This document shows positions 25,833 to 36,636 of a DNA stretch of 64,000 nucleotides, piece by piece. The DNA comes from Mycoplasmatota bacterium (GTDB taxonomy: Bacteria > Bacillota_I > Bacilli_A > Acholeplasmatales > Acholeplasmataceae), in assembly GCA_018622495.1 (NCBI GenBank), contig CP076021.1, positions 1,116,001 through 1,180,000 on the forward strand. Direction: 5' to 3'. Position numbers and translations under genes: made by a program. Numbering within the stretch: position 1 is the first letter of the stretch; every line of letters starts with the position of its first letter. The notes under the pieces are model-generated. The model made no database searches. It saw only the letters and a program-made list of their open reading frames with translations, and was not told the DNA's origin.

Positions 25833-27440
25833 TTAAGGTTTTGCGTTTACTTTTTCTACATTTTGATTAATTAGTTCCAACATTTGACCTGGTAAGATAA
25901 CTTCTACATGATCATCAAACATATTTACTAATGTTTTTACATCATCATAATCATGACTCCAAGCATGGACAATGATTAATGTGTACCCTTCTACATTACT
26001 AGCATTTATTGCACTACTATTAATTCTTTGTGCTAAAGGTTCTAAACTTGTTAAATCCCACATAGCTTCTCTTACTGATAAGAAAGGTTTTTCATTGTAC
26101 CACCATAATTCACCATGGTATCCCATATATCTGTCATAATTAGCAAATACAAATCCACCTTTAATTTACGATTGTTGAGCATATACATCTAAAACTTCTG
26201 TATGATTATAAAAATTATTTTGACTTCCAATAATAGTCATATAATCTAAATCTAATGCTTCATAGTAATCATTTGTTCTTTTTGCATTAATTAATAGAGC
26301 ATCACTCGGATATACATCTGGATTAATATAGCCTATACCACTTGGCCCACCAATCATTTCATCATTTAATGTGGCATGCTCATAATATGCATTAAGTGCA
26401 CTAGGTGCAAGTGTATACATCAATGGTGCTATCGTCCATCCCATTGGGACATCACCACGATTTTCATTGCCATACCTTTTTTCATCAAAGAAATGATCGT
26501 TGCCCAATAACCACTGGATATTATCCCCATCTGTCATAATAAAACTAACAAAATGCTTATTTAGATCTTGTGGTATACTATCATCTTTTAATTGTTTAAA
26601 TGTCGTTGGTTTCACTTGTGATAAAAATGATATATTCCATGCATGATCACTTGCAATAGTTGTTATACCTTGAGTAGATAAGTACTCTACATCACTTACT
26701 TCATCTACACCCCATCCTAACATTGGTGTGTCATCAGGTATTAAATCTTCATATCCTTCTAAATCATTTTGAATATGTGTAAGAATTAATCCTTTTTGAG
26801 AAATAATAAAATCTCTATTGGCTAAATTATTTATAGGTTGTGTTGCAACCGCATTAAAATTAATGCTATTTTTAAAATTTTCAATAACCCATCTTGTATC
26901 TCTATCTCTAACATCTCTTGTTAGAGTTAATCCATGATTTATAGCTTCATCTTCGATTTTTACTGTAACCATAAGCAATCGTTCAACGCCTGATAGGGTC
27001 GTTGCTACATTTACACTTTCAGTATTTAATTCATATAAAACATAAGACATTGGAATCTCATCAATATACATATCAAGTAAATCCCAAACATTATCAATTG
27101 TATGATATGTAATATTTAGACTATCTAACCAATAAATTGATGCATCTCCAGAATTTATAATGTATACTGATGCTTTATTTTGAGCTAATATGCCTTGTAG
27201 TGATACTGCCAGTAATATTTCATCATTTGACTTTAGATCACTCATATGAATAACATATACATTTTCTAAAATATATTTATCATTTAAATCATATAGATGC
27301 TCAAAAGTGCTTTTATTAATGTCATCCATAATTTCTTCACTTTCTTCTGATTCATCGCCTATTTGAGGTTTTTCATCTGTTATGCTACATCCTGATAACA
27401 TAAATAAAGTCAAACAAGTGATGATTATTTTTTTTATCAT
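25833..27440 (-). pseudogene. GxGYxYP-family lipoprotein interrupted by an in-frame TAA
   Basis: It is one frame of 536 codons with a single TAA at 26166-26168. The lipoprotein signal MIKKIIITCLTLFMLSGC, the N-terminal GxGYxYP domain and the motif GGPSGIGYINPDVYP near 365 precede it. After the TAA the frame continues IKGGFVFANYDRY then NEKPFLSVREAMWD, matching the intact paralogue at 28908 (GKPFVSIRESLWD) in order and spacing. One nonsense change, probably in a GAA, AAA or CAA codon, explains it. The family is annotated as putative glycoside hydrolase. It has no C-terminal binding modules. Confidence 0.82.
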
Positions 27441-27458
27441 GAAGTAACCTCGTTTTTT

Positions 27459-28475
27459 TTATGTAAGTTTGCAAATAGATTCTCTATAGTAAACTTTACT
27501 GTTTATAATAACTTTCTTATTCTTTTGTGTATGATCTAACATGTAATTTAAAACAATTGATGTTGCTTCTTTACCTATTGTTTTATAATCTTGGAAAGCA
27601 TAACTTAAAGTAGGTTTAAGTTTTTCTATATACATGTCACCACCTAATGTGATAACAGAAATATCTTTACCAATAATAATTCCATGTTGTTCACAGTATT
27701 GATAAATACCTTTTGCTAATAAATCATTCGCTGTAATGATTGCTGTCGTGTCATTTGATTTATTTAATATACTTTTTGCAAAAGCATATCCTTCTGCTTC
27801 ATTTGATGAATCACTATATACATGGATATGCTTTTCCATTAATGAACCATTTTTTTCTAACGCTTCCTTAAAGGCTTCTTGACGTTCAATTGAAATTGTT
27901 AAGTCTTTTCTACTATTTATGAATGCTAGTTTTTTATGATTATAGTCTACTAATTTATTGATAATTTCAACCATCAAGTGATTATTATCAGTATCTACAA
28001 AATTAACATCATCGTGAGTAAGTTCGGGTTTACCAATATAGACAATTGGAATACGATTTGATTGAATTCTTTTTGAACGAACATCGGCAAGCTCTGGAGA
28101 AAGCAAAATAGCACAATCTATTGGTGCTTGCCCAATATTAAGCAGTTTTTCTGTTTTCTTAGCATCCATACCAAAATATACTAAAACTCTATAATCAAAA
28201 TTTGATGCTTCAATTAAGCAGGACTCAATAAGTTGATGATAAAAACTTTGATAAACTTTATCTTCCCCTAACTCTAAAAATAAACCTACAATATTAGTTG
28301 ATTTTTTATTAGAAAGAGTTGAAGCGAAAAAATTGGGCTCAAAGTCCATTTCCTTTGCTTTTTTTAGTATACGTTCTTTTAAAGCTGGATTAACATATCG
28401 ATTTCCTGTAAGTGCATTAGAAACTGTAGATTTTGCTACATTTAATTCTTTTGCTATATCTTTTATTGTAACCAT
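27459..28475 (-). CDS. LacI/GalR-family transcriptional regulator
   Basis: The 338-aa protein has an N-terminal HTH, TIKDIAKELNVAKSTVSNALTGNRYVNPALKERI (residues 3-37), a hinge, and a periplasmic-binding-like sensor domain (residues 60-338) with IVGLFLELGE, ITANDLLAKGIYQYC and a C-terminal YYRES. It lies inside the carbohydrate operon between two GxGYxYP genes. It probably represses the locus through the CCGGTT-type palindromes after the promoter at 40868-40896. The inducer is likely a released sugar. Confidence 0.92.
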   Translation of the reverse strand: MVTIKDIAKELNVAKSTVSNALTGNRYVNPALKERILKKAKEMDFEPNFFASTLSNKKSTNIVGLFLELGEDKVYQSFYHQLIESCLIEASNFDYRVLVYFGMDAKKTEKLLNIGQAPIDCAILLSPELADVRSKRIQSNRIPIVYIGKPELTHDDVNFVDTDNNHLMVEIINKLVDYNHKKLAFINSRKDLTISIERQEAFKEALEKNGSLMEKHIHVYSDSSNEAEGYAFAKSILNKSNDTTAIITANDLLAKGIYQYCEQHGIIIGKDISVITLGGDMYIEKLKPTLSYAFQDYKTIGKEATSIVLNYMLDHTQKNKKVIINSKVYYRESICKLT

Positions 28476-28485
28476 AACATACCCC

Positions 28486-28908
28486 CTACATATTTATCTC
28501 TACAAAAACTTCTTCATTAAAAAATAATAAACAAGACATTGTATCTTTTGGTATTGAAAATCTTACATATGGATCTTCTGCACGTTGATCACCTACTAAA
28601 TAATCTAATCCATCAATCAAATAAGCATTGATTTTTGTATCATCTTCTAGTAAAATCCATAATTCAGCAGATGAAAATGCTGAGTCAGGATTGATATCCA
28701 TATATATATAGATTATATCTTCACCTTCTATTGTACTTTGTTCTAATGTACTTTTCCATACATTTTTAACAGTTATTTCTTCATTATTAATTTCAATAAC
28801 TTCATTCATACTTTTAGCATTACCTATTTTTTTATCATAATTAGATTCTTTTTGACATGCGCTAAGCAATATCAGCATTGTCAATATGATTAATATTTTT
28901 TTCATCAT
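28486..28908 (-). CDS. Small lipoprotein of unknown function
   Basis: The 140-aa protein has a lipoprotein signal, MKKILIILTMLILLSAC, then an acidic domain rich in beta-strand-like segments (IEINNEEITVKNVW, IIYIYMDINPDSAF, AYLIDGLDYLVG). I do not recognise a family. It overlaps the stop of the intact GxGYxYP gene by one base and precedes the lacI-type gene by 10 nt, so it belongs to the operon. It may be an accessory surface-binding protein. Confidence 0.6.
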   Translation of the reverse strand: MMKKILIILTMLILLSACQKESNYDKKIGNAKSMNEVIEINNEEITVKNVWKSTLEQSTIEGEDIIYIYMDINPDSAFSSAELWILLEDDTKINAYLIDGLDYLVGDQRAEDPYVRFSIPKDTMSCLLFFNEEVFVEINM

Positions 28909-30500
28909 TAATTCTCATCTCTATCTACATTTTCAATAATTAAATCAAAGAGTTGACTTGGAGATATGACTTCAACATGATCATCAAATAAACTTACTAG
29001 TTCACTCACATCTTGATAACTTTGTGACCATGGATGTAAGTTAATGATTGTGTATCCATTAATGCTCGTATAATCTGTATCATATTGATTTATGCGATCA
29101 GCAATAGAGGCACTCGTACTATCCCATAAACTTTCTCTAATAGACACGAATGGCTTTCCATTTTCTGACCAAATGACAGAACCATCTCCACCTTTATATT
29201 TTTCACCATACATATAGATTGCCCCTTTTAATGAAGGCATTTGTGAATACCATTGAACAACATCTTCATCCGGACCACTATCTAAAATTTGAACAATATC
29301 AAGGTCTGTTTTTTGTAAATAGACATCAAGTCTTTGAACAAAATCTTTTAAATCCGGATATAGTGAAGGATACATATAGCCTTGACCAGAAACAGATGCT
29401 ACATAATAATCATTTTCATCTCTATTTGTATAAATATCTCTTAAAATGTTAGGTGCAATATCAACTAAACTTGGTTGAATACTCCAGCCCATAGAAAAAT
29501 CAGAACGTGTTGCGCCTAAATCTTTATCAGAAAACGGAAAATAGTTATACCATGTTTGTAAATTATCACCATCACTTCTAACGATAGTCACATAATGTTT
29601 ATCATTTTGTGGAACAATGGCCTCTTCTTCAATTTGCATATCCAAATCTTCAATATTGAAGAAATCTCTAGCAGAATACACTGTTGTATTATATGAATAA
29701 TCTGAAGGTAATGTAAATTGACCATTTCTAGATGCAATTCCAATATGTGAATCTTCAGCAAATGGTCCCCATCCAAATATAGGTGAATCCATAGCAACTG
29801 CACGATGAATCTCATCTCTAAAATTTATAGCAGCTGAGCTGACTTCATCTTGATAGAAATAAAAATATTTAAAGGTAACTCCATAATCTCTTAAATGTGG
29901 AATATCTTGTCTCAATTGTATGACACTATTCCAATTAAATTCATCTTTATATGTATCAAAAGCCCATTTTTCGCTTTTTTCAGAAACATCCATCTTCATT
30001 TCTAAACCTGCACTAATAGCTATTGATTCTAAAGTTTTTTCTATTGGAAGATATCCTAAAATACCAGCTAAAGAAGTTGCTACATTAATAGATTCTGTTT
30101 CATTTTGATCATAGAGTAAATAACCTACGTCTTCAAATTTGTTTTTATACATTTCAATCATTTGACTTAAACCTATAAGTTCATAGGTGATACCATCATG
30201 ATCAACCATATCTTGGAGCCAGTATGCTTCTCCAGTCGATTGTGTGTTAAGATAGAAAGTTACTTCATCTCTTGCAAATAGTCCTTGAATCGCTTGACCA
30301 GTTGTAAGTTCATGCATATTAAGTTTTCTATCATTTTCATATCCAAAAACATATAAATGTTTATCTTCGTTCATCGTAGTTTTTGGAAAATATGAAAACG
30401 ATGGATCCTCAGCTTCAAAATTATATTCACTTGTTGTTTGTGGTTTACATGCTGTCATTAATAAAACAATGAGAATAAGAATCCATACTTTTTTCATCAT
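28908..30500 (-). CDS. GxGYxYP-family lipoprotein (putative glycoside hydrolase), intact
   Basis: The 530-aa protein has lipobox LLMTAC at residues 13-18. The N-terminal GxGYxYP domain (LHMHELTTGQAIQGLFARDEVT-like start) is followed by the C-terminal domain with TIVRSDGDNLQTW near 325, SMGWSIQPSL, and the name motif VSGQGYMYPSLYP near 391-403. GKPFVSIRESLWDSTS and the HPWSQSY stretch close it. Members occur in gut and soil bacteria near sugar genes; catalytic activity is not proven to my knowledge. It sits between two paralogues in the operon. Confidence 0.82.
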   Translation of the reverse strand: MMKKVWILILIVLLMTACKPQTTSEYNFEAEDPSFSYFPKTTMNEDKHLYVFGYENDRKLNMHELTTGQAIQGLFARDEVTFYLNTQSTGEAYWLQDMVDHDGITYELIGLSQMIEMYKNKFEDVGYLLYDQNETESINVATSLAGILGYLPIEKTLESIAISAGLEMKMDVSEKSEKWAFDTYKDEFNWNSVIQLRQDIPHLRDYGVTFKYFYFYQDEVSSAAINFRDEIHRAVAMDSPIFGWGPFAEDSHIGIASRNGQFTLPSDYSYNTTVYSARDFFNIEDLDMQIEEEAIVPQNDKHYVTIVRSDGDNLQTWYNYFPFSDKDLGATRSDFSMGWSIQPSLVDIAPNILRDIYTNRDENDYYVASVSGQGYMYPSLYPDLKDFVQRLDVYLQKTDLDIVQILDSGPDEDVVQWYSQMPSLKGAIYMYGEKYKGGDGSVIWSENGKPFVSIRESLWDSTSASIADRINQYDTDYTSINGYTIINLHPWSQSYQDVSELVSLFDDHVEVISPSQLFDLIIENVDRDEN

Positions 30501-30512
30501 AAAACTCCTTTT

Positions 30513-33407
30513 TTATTCTGATGTTGTTGTAAAACTTTCAAGTTGAACAGTTTCACCAACACCATTGTTAATACCAGAATCTCTTACTTCTATTAGGACA
30601 GTAACAGTTTTTCCGTTGAAATCAATATCAGGATATAAACTTGTAATATTATGTATTTGTTCTTCCATATCACCATATGCTCTTAACCAATCAGTTAAAA
30701 CAATATATTCTCCATCAATATATAACGATACTTTATATGAAGATCCACCATCTGATCCACCATTAATATCATAAGATATAGTAATATCATCTGATTCAGG
30801 TAGAACATAAGTTTTAGCCATCCATAAATTTGTATTTGCATTTCTTTTTTCATCGCCACCACCATCACTTGTGTCTATTTGAATAGCACCTTGTGTAAAT
30901 GGTTTACCCGTATCTTTATTTAATGCACCCCAATAATAATATTGTGATGTCATAAAGATATGGCCTAAGATCCAATCTTCAGTATCTCCATTTAGAAATT
31001 GATTATTATATGGATCAATAATTGAAGTTGATGAAGGTAATTTTTGTGAAATTTCAAAACGATCAACTTTTAATGAAACACCATCTAGAACTTCAATTGA
31101 AAAAATTACATCTTTGTTTTTATAATCAGATTCAAATTGTGTAATAGGAAAAGCAATATATTGCCAGCCATCACCATTTAAACTTGATGCTGAACCAGTA
31201 CCAGAAACTCCTTTAAATTCAACATTATCAACGATTGTTGTTGTTTGACCATCTATATTCATCGTAACTTTAAAAGTTGATGTATCTAGAGGATTTGTTG
31301 AATCAGCTCGTGCGACAAAACTAATCCATAAATCGTCTATATTTGGAAAAGTAAATTGATTTTTAGTTGCTACAGATCCATTTGTAATTTGAATTGAAGT
31401 AGAGAAACTACCAACATTTGAATTAGCAGCATCACTATTTGAATAACTTATACTTCCAGATGTTGCAGTCCAATCTTCTTCCCATAAAATAAAGTCATTA
31501 AATAACGGATTAACAGGAATAAGTGAAGGATTAGATTCAAGTTGTGCTTGTGTAATTGATATACCATTTAATTCTGGAATAGTAAATCCACCATCATTAG
31601 TTTTATCAACAATGTTTTCTGTCATTAAATCAATTAAATTATCAACAGATACTACTTCAACATTATCATTTAACATATTAACTATAGTTCTAATATCTTC
31701 ATATGAATGACTCCAAGGATGAACATTTATAATACTATATCCATCTATTGATGTATTATCATTTTCATACATATTAATACGTGCTGCAATAAATTCTGGT
31801 GTTGTTTCCCAAAGTGAATCTCTAGGACCTACAAATGGTTTACCATTAGCCCAGTACACGCCACCTTTAACATTTCCAAAATATTTACTACCACTATATA
31901 CAATACCACCAGTAACAGCATCAACTTGTGCATAAGATTCTAATGTTTGAATCTGATCAACTGATGAATCCGCACCGATTACAGTAACAACATTTAAGTC
32001 AGCTTTTTCCATATAATTATCTAATTTAGATAAATAGTCTGCAAAATATTCGCCATCATTAGCTTTCATAAAGCTACCAGCATTAATATATCCTTGTCCA
32101 GAAACTGGAGCAACGAAACTATCGTTTTCATTTGAGACTTCATTATAAACAGAGTCTAAAACTGTTGGCATTAAATCTGCTAAACTAGGTGTCATACTCC
32201 AAGTGACTGGGAAGTCATCGTTTTCTCTACCAACTGCATTCATAAAGTTTTGTGCAAATGGAGATGTATTTTGCCACATTGTAGCATTATCTCCATCACT
32301 AACAACAAACGATACATAATGTTTATTTGGATCTGCAGTTTCAACTGTATTATCATTTGGTTGTTCAAATTCTAATAGATTTCCATCAATATCATTTCTA
32401 AACTCCTCAGCTAATAAATAAGAAAGATTGTATGTATAATCTGTCGGTACTATAAATTGTCCATATTGAGAGAAAAATTCAACATCTTGATCCTCTTGAT
32501 ATGCATAGCCTAAAATAGGACGATTTGGTGATAAAAATTGATGTAATGTCGTCTTAAATGACTCAGGTGCATTCACTTGACTATCGTAATAAACATACAT
32601 ATAGCGTTCAGTAATACCATAGTCTTTTAAGAATTCATTTGTTTCACCACCTGGACTTGAATAATCTTGATGGATTAAACCTTCTGGATTAAGTTCTGAT
32701 AATGTATTTTCAAAAACCCAACGATAATCAAAAACTATATTATCAACATTCATTTTCTCAACAAGACCTAATGCATTATAAGTTTCTACTTGACTTAACT
32801 CAACTGGTATAAATCCTGTAATTGAAGCAAGTGTAGCAGCTACATTAACTGAAATTGTACCTTTACGATAAACGATATATCCAGGTGTAAGATATCCATC
32901 AGTGCCTTCTTCTGTATATGCATTAATACCAGGGATATTATTAAAATCAGTCAAAGGTATTTGTGAACCCCATGTACCATCTTCTACATATGTATTAAAT
33001 GAATCTATATACATTTGGACACCTTGGGCAAGTGTGATATCTTCTACTTCTAGTCCATATTTTTCAGTTGTGTAATCTAAATAATAACGATCAGTGTTTG
33101 TCATATTTGTAATTGAACGACCATCAAAGAAAAATGTGACCTCATCTCTTGCAAATAATCCTTGAATCGCTTGTGCAGTAAACGCTTGATCATTATCAAG
33201 TTCTTCTACATCTAAAGTATTAAACACATAAATTTTATTTTCTGCATTTAGTTTTGTTTGTTCATAATAATTAAAATCATCAGATGTTTTAATAATTGGT
33301 TGTGTTGGTATAATAGGTTCACTTGGATCTGTAGATTCATCTGTACCACAAGAAACAAGTATTAAAGCTAATGCGATTAATAATGTATAACTTACTATTT
33401 TCTTCAT
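30513..33407 (-). CDS. GxGYxYP-family lipoprotein with C-terminal carbohydrate-binding-like modules
   Basis: The 964-aa protein has lipobox ILVSC near residues 16-20. The GxGYxYP N- and C-terminal domains occupy about residues 40-610 (VVSDGDNATMWQN, TWSMTPSL, VSGQGYINAGSF, GKPFVGPRDSLWE, NVHPWSHSY). Two jelly-roll-like beta modules then span about 640-800 and 800-964, with TFKVTMNIDGQTT, GWQYIAFPITQF, YKVSLYIDGEYI and VTVLIEVRDSG. The modules resemble carbohydrate-binding domains that hold the enzyme on its polymer. It is the first of the three paralogues in the operon, just after the permease genes. Confidence 0.82.
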   Translation of the reverse strand: MKKIVSYTLLIALALILVSCGTDESTDPSEPIIPTQPIIKTSDDFNYYEQTKLNAENKIYVFNTLDVEELDNDQAFTAQAIQGLFARDEVTFFFDGRSITNMTNTDRYYLDYTTEKYGLEVEDITLAQGVQMYIDSFNTYVEDGTWGSQIPLTDFNNIPGINAYTEEGTDGYLTPGYIVYRKGTISVNVAATLASITGFIPVELSQVETYNALGLVEKMNVDNIVFDYRWVFENTLSELNPEGLIHQDYSSPGGETNEFLKDYGITERYMYVYYDSQVNAPESFKTTLHQFLSPNRPILGYAYQEDQDVEFFSQYGQFIVPTDYTYNLSYLLAEEFRNDIDGNLLEFEQPNDNTVETADPNKHYVSFVVSDGDNATMWQNTSPFAQNFMNAVGRENDDFPVTWSMTPSLADLMPTVLDSVYNEVSNENDSFVAPVSGQGYINAGSFMKANDGEYFADYLSKLDNYMEKADLNVVTVIGADSSVDQIQTLESYAQVDAVTGGIVYSGSKYFGNVKGGVYWANGKPFVGPRDSLWETTPEFIAARINMYENDNTSIDGYSIINVHPWSHSYEDIRTIVNMLNDNVEVVSVDNLIDLMTENIVDKTNDGGFTIPELNGISITQAQLESNPSLIPVNPLFNDFILWEEDWTATSGSISYSNSDAANSNVGSFSTSIQITNGSVATKNQFTFPNIDDLWISFVARADSTNPLDTSTFKVTMNIDGQTTTIVDNVEFKGVSGTGSASSLNGDGWQYIAFPITQFESDYKNKDVIFSIEVLDGVSLKVDRFEISQKLPSSTSIIDPYNNQFLNGDTEDWILGHIFMTSQYYYWGALNKDTGKPFTQGAIQIDTSDGGGDEKRNANTNLWMAKTYVLPESDDITISYDINGGSDGGSSYKVSLYIDGEYIVLTDWLRAYGDMEEQIHNITSLYPDIDFNGKTVTVLIEVRDSGINNGVGETVQLESFTTTSE

Positions 33408-33484
33408 ATTATCTCTTATATTTAAGTATTAATTAAATATATTGTCCTTTCTATAATCATAAGTTTTGTATATATTTTTTACTA

Positions 33485-34324
33485 TTATTTCATACCTGAA
33501 ACATTTGAAGATGCTAAAAAGTATTTTTGAAATAAAATATACATAATAATAATTGGTACTGTAATCATAATCATACCTGCGTAACGGATAAATCCATCAG
33601 CAGCTCCTCCAAATTGAGGATAAAATTGATACATCTTTAATTGCAATGTGAAATAATTAGGATCTTTAATAATAATCATAGGCCATAAATACTCATTCCA
33701 TGTTGATGTAAATGTTAATATAGTATAAGTAATAATAACCGGTTTAGACATTGGAATGACAACCTTAAATATTTTAGTTAATTCATTCGCTCCATCTATT
33801 TCAGCTGATTCTAATACTGCATTAGGAATAGTATTCATGTACTGTTTAATTAAAAATATACCAAATACATTGACTATACCAGGTAATATAATACCTGCAA
33901 GTCTATTTGTCCAACCTAGTTGTTGTACGAGTAAATAATTAGGAATCATTAAGACTTCACCAGGAATCATCATCGTTGATAATAAGAGTATACTAACAAA
34001 CTTTTTACCTTTAAACTCTAATTTACCAAGGACATAACCTACAATGACTGCGATGATTAAGCTTAATACTGTAAATGATACTGTATGGATAACACTATTG
34101 ATTAATCCAGTTAACAAATCTCCTCTTTCAAAAGCTGTTGGATAATTACTTGGACTAAAATTTTGTGGCCACCAATATAAAACATTATATTCAGGTAAAA
34201 AATTTATATTATGTAGTGAATCAACTATTTTTAAGAAAAATGGAAATGTTTGTAAAAAAGCAACTGTGGATAATATCAATATTATAATAACTTTTGATAA
34301 TTTTATCTTACTCTTCTTACTCAT
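33485..34324 (-). CDS. Sugar ABC transporter permease, MalG type
   Basis: The protein is 279 aa from ATG 34324, which has AAGGAGG upstream; longer readings extend into the previous gene. It has six membrane helices and the EAA loop ESAEIDGANELTKIFKVVIPMSKP near 185-208, which contacts the ATPase. It overlaps the MalF-type gene by 8 nt. It belongs to the carbohydrate-import type 1 (CUT1) family. No ATPase gene exists in this locus; the only CUT1 ATPase in the window is at 47614. Confidence 0.9.
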   Translation of the reverse strand: MSKKSKIKLSKVIIILILSTVAFLQTFPFFLKIVDSLHNINFLPEYNVLYWWPQNFSPSNYPTAFERGDLLTGLINSVIHTVSFTVLSLIIAVIVGYVLGKLEFKGKKFVSILLLSTMMIPGEVLMIPNYLLVQQLGWTNRLAGIILPGIVNVFGIFLIKQYMNTIPNAVLESAEIDGANELTKIFKVVIPMSKPVIITYTILTFTSTWNEYLWPMIIIKDPNYFTLQLKMYQFYPQFGGAADGFIRYAGMIMITVPIIIMYILFQKYFLASSNVSGMK

Positions 34325-35252
34325 GAGTATCTGCCTCCTTACCACTTAGTTTCAATTGAACTAATGTTAAAATCAGTATAATTGCAAACAATATAAATGC
34401 ATAAGCAGATGCTTGTCCCATACGTGATCGTTCAAATCCTAATTGATAAATATATAATACTGTGGATAGTGTAGAATTATCAGGTCCACCACCAGTGACT
34501 AATTGCATTGGTCCTAAAACTTTAAACCCTTCAATAAGTGACAAGACTAAGTTTAAGACTAAAGCATTTTTAATTAATGGTAATGTAATGATTCTAAAAA
34601 CTTTAAAACCGTTTTTCGTTTCTAATTCAGCTGCTTCATAATATGACTTTGGAATGGAAAGCATAGATGCATAATAAATAAGCAACTTAACTGTAAATCC
34701 TAATAGGAAAGGCGTAATCATTAATCCAATAAGTGCAAATTGTGTATCATCAAACCAAGAAATTGCTGAAATATTGAATAATGATAATAGTTTATTCATT
34801 AATCCACTTTCACTACTATTAAAAATCATTTTCATAAGATCTGCACCAACTACAGCACTCACTAAAGTAGGCCAAAATAGTAAACCTAAGAAAAATTTTG
34901 CCCCTTTTTTAAGTCTAGTTAATAAAAATGCCAATGCTAAACCCATAACATTATTTCCTAACATCATAACAACTGTCCAAATCATTGTTGTTTTTAATGA
35001 TTTCCAAAATGTAACATCAAAAAATTCATGATTAGGGTTAAGTATTCTAGCATAATTATCAAATGAAAATTTTGAAATTTGATCAATAGAAAATCTTAAA
35101 TCTGTCAAACTGAAATAAAATGATCTAAAAAATGCAAAAACAAAGAATATGCCCCACCATATCAGTGGAAGGGCGATTAAACTATATGCTTTAATTTCTT
35201 TTTTATATTTGATAAAAAAACTTTTCTTTTGATTTAAGTTTTCTGTTGTCAT
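34317..35252 (-). CDS. Sugar ABC transporter permease, MalF type
   Basis: The 311-aa protein has six membrane helices. The EAA loop YYEAAELETKNGFKVFRIITLPLIK lies near residues 210-234, and a GGGPDNSTLSTVLYIYQLGF segment typical of CUT1 MalF-type permeases follows. It pairs with the MalG-type permease to form the channel. It starts 8 nt after the solute-binding-protein gene and overlaps the next permease gene. Confidence 0.9.
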   Translation of the reverse strand: MTTENLNQKKSFFIKYKKEIKAYSLIALPLIWWGIFFVFAFFRSFYFSLTDLRFSIDQISKFSFDNYARILNPNHEFFDVTFWKSLKTTMIWTVVMMLGNNVMGLALAFLLTRLKKGAKFFLGLLFWPTLVSAVVGADLMKMIFNSSESGLMNKLLSLFNISAISWFDDTQFALIGLMITPFLLGFTVKLLIYYASMLSIPKSYYEAAELETKNGFKVFRIITLPLIKNALVLNLVLSLIEGFKVLGPMQLVTGGGPDNSTLSTVLYIYQLGFERSRMGQASAYAFILFAIILILTLVQLKLSGKEADTHE

Positions 35253-35260
35253 AAACTACC

Positions 35261-36547
35261 TCAACTGTATAATTCGTCTAGTGTTCTTTGTAATGCATAA
35301 TTTAATGAAGCAACATAATCAGGGTCACGTGTACCATTTAATAGCGCTGTTACAAATTCTCCAAGTTGTCTTTCCATTTCTGCCCATTCAGGCGATCCAG
35401 GACGAGCAACAATATGATTTAATTGTTCCACATATATATCCCAAACTTCACCAGTATAAAAGTCATCTTCTAAAGCTGTATTTGTTGTAGGCATCAAATT
35501 TTGTGCAGTATTATGTAATAATTGATATTTGTCAGATGTCGCAATATATTCAATAAAATCTATTGCAAGATCTTTATTAATACTCTTATCAGTAACAACT
35601 AATGAATATAATCCTAACGCACTTTCTCGAGAACCACCTTCTGTTAAACTGATAATTGGTGCATAGCCAAATTCAAAATCTCTATTTTCAGCTATACGAC
35701 TATATTCTGTAATTTTCCATGGACCCATTTCAATAAATCCAACTTTTCCAGATTCAAATCTTCCTTCTTCAAAAGTTGCTGATGAATATCCCATTTGTCC
35801 AAGATATTGAATTAATTCAGCTGCTTCTCTTGAAGGATCTTCATTTAATAACATTGTTTTTAAATCATCAGTAATAATATTACCACCTAATCTCTTAACA
35901 AATGAAAGATAAGCCATAGCACTAAAAGACTGACTACTATTTCCTGCTGGTACTGTATATGGTGTATAAGCATCATCCCCAGTTAAACCATTTGATACAT
36001 TATAATCAAGGATTTTTTGAGATATAGCAATTAAATCATCATATGTTGATGGCACATCATCATCTGTCATTTCTCTGCCTAGTACTGCTTCTATCAATGT
36101 TTTATTATATACGGTTGCCAATACATTTGCTGAGAATGGTAATGCATAAAGATGATCTTCATAAGTATTAGGTGCCCATAGTGATTCAATAAATGTATCA
36201 CTTAATCTATCCAATCCAGCATCTGATAAATTTGCTATTGCGCCATTATACACAAGTTGTTGCACATAAACATGATCGACATATGCTATATCAGGATAAT
36301 CGACACCATTTAATGACATCATATAATCTATATAGAAATTAGAAGTAGACTGTGGAACTATATTAATAGTAACTTCAGGATTTTCCAATTCATAATCTAT
36401 TTTTGCTTGATCAATTGCTGTTCTTTCAGCTGGAGATCCACCTGGCCACCATACCGTTAACTCACCATCTTCTTTGCTACTTCCACCACATGCTACTAAA
36501 CTAAATGTCAAGCTTACTACAGTAATTAAACTTAATAATTTCTTCAT
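35261..36547 (-). CDS. Extracellular sugar-binding lipoprotein, ABC transporter
   Basis: The 428-aa protein has lipoprotein signal MKKLLSLITVVSLTFSLVAC with Cys at residue 20. The mature part starts LTVWWPGGSPAERTAIDQA, typical of family 1 solute-binding proteins, with ALPFSANVLATVYNKTLIEA and GKVGFIEMGPWKI segments. It captures an oligosaccharide outside the cell and delivers it to the two permeases. GGAGGTAAAGT lies upstream of the ATG. A hairpin at 36569-36598 precedes it. Confidence 0.9.
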   Translation of the reverse strand: MKKLLSLITVVSLTFSLVACGGSSKEDGELTVWWPGGSPAERTAIDQAKIDYELENPEVTINIVPQSTSNFYIDYMMSLNGVDYPDIAYVDHVYVQQLVYNGAIANLSDAGLDRLSDTFIESLWAPNTYEDHLYALPFSANVLATVYNKTLIEAVLGREMTDDDVPSTYDDLIAISQKILDYNVSNGLTGDDAYTPYTVPAGNSSQSFSAMAYLSFVKRLGGNIITDDLKTMLLNEDPSREAAELIQYLGQMGYSSATFEEGRFESGKVGFIEMGPWKITEYSRIAENRDFEFGYAPIISLTEGGSRESALGLYSLVVTDKSINKDLAIDFIEYIATSDKYQLLHNTAQNLMPTTNTALEDDFYTGEVWDIYVEQLNHIVARPGSPEWAEMERQLGEFVTALLNGTRDPDYVASLNYALQRTLDELYS

Positions 36548-36568
36548 ACTTTACCTCCTAATGATTGA

Positions 36569-36598
36569 ACTGCCTAAACATCACATTTAGGCAGTTTA
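36569..36598 (-). other. Intercistronic hairpin upstream of the sugar-binding-protein gene
   Basis: AACTGCCTAAA pairs perfectly with TTTAGGCAGTT over a short loop. There is no T-run on the minus strand, so it may be an RNA-stability or processing element rather than a full terminator. Confidence 0.55.
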
Positions 36599-36636
36599 TC
36601 ATATTTTAATTTTGTCTTAACAACTTTAAATATTAA

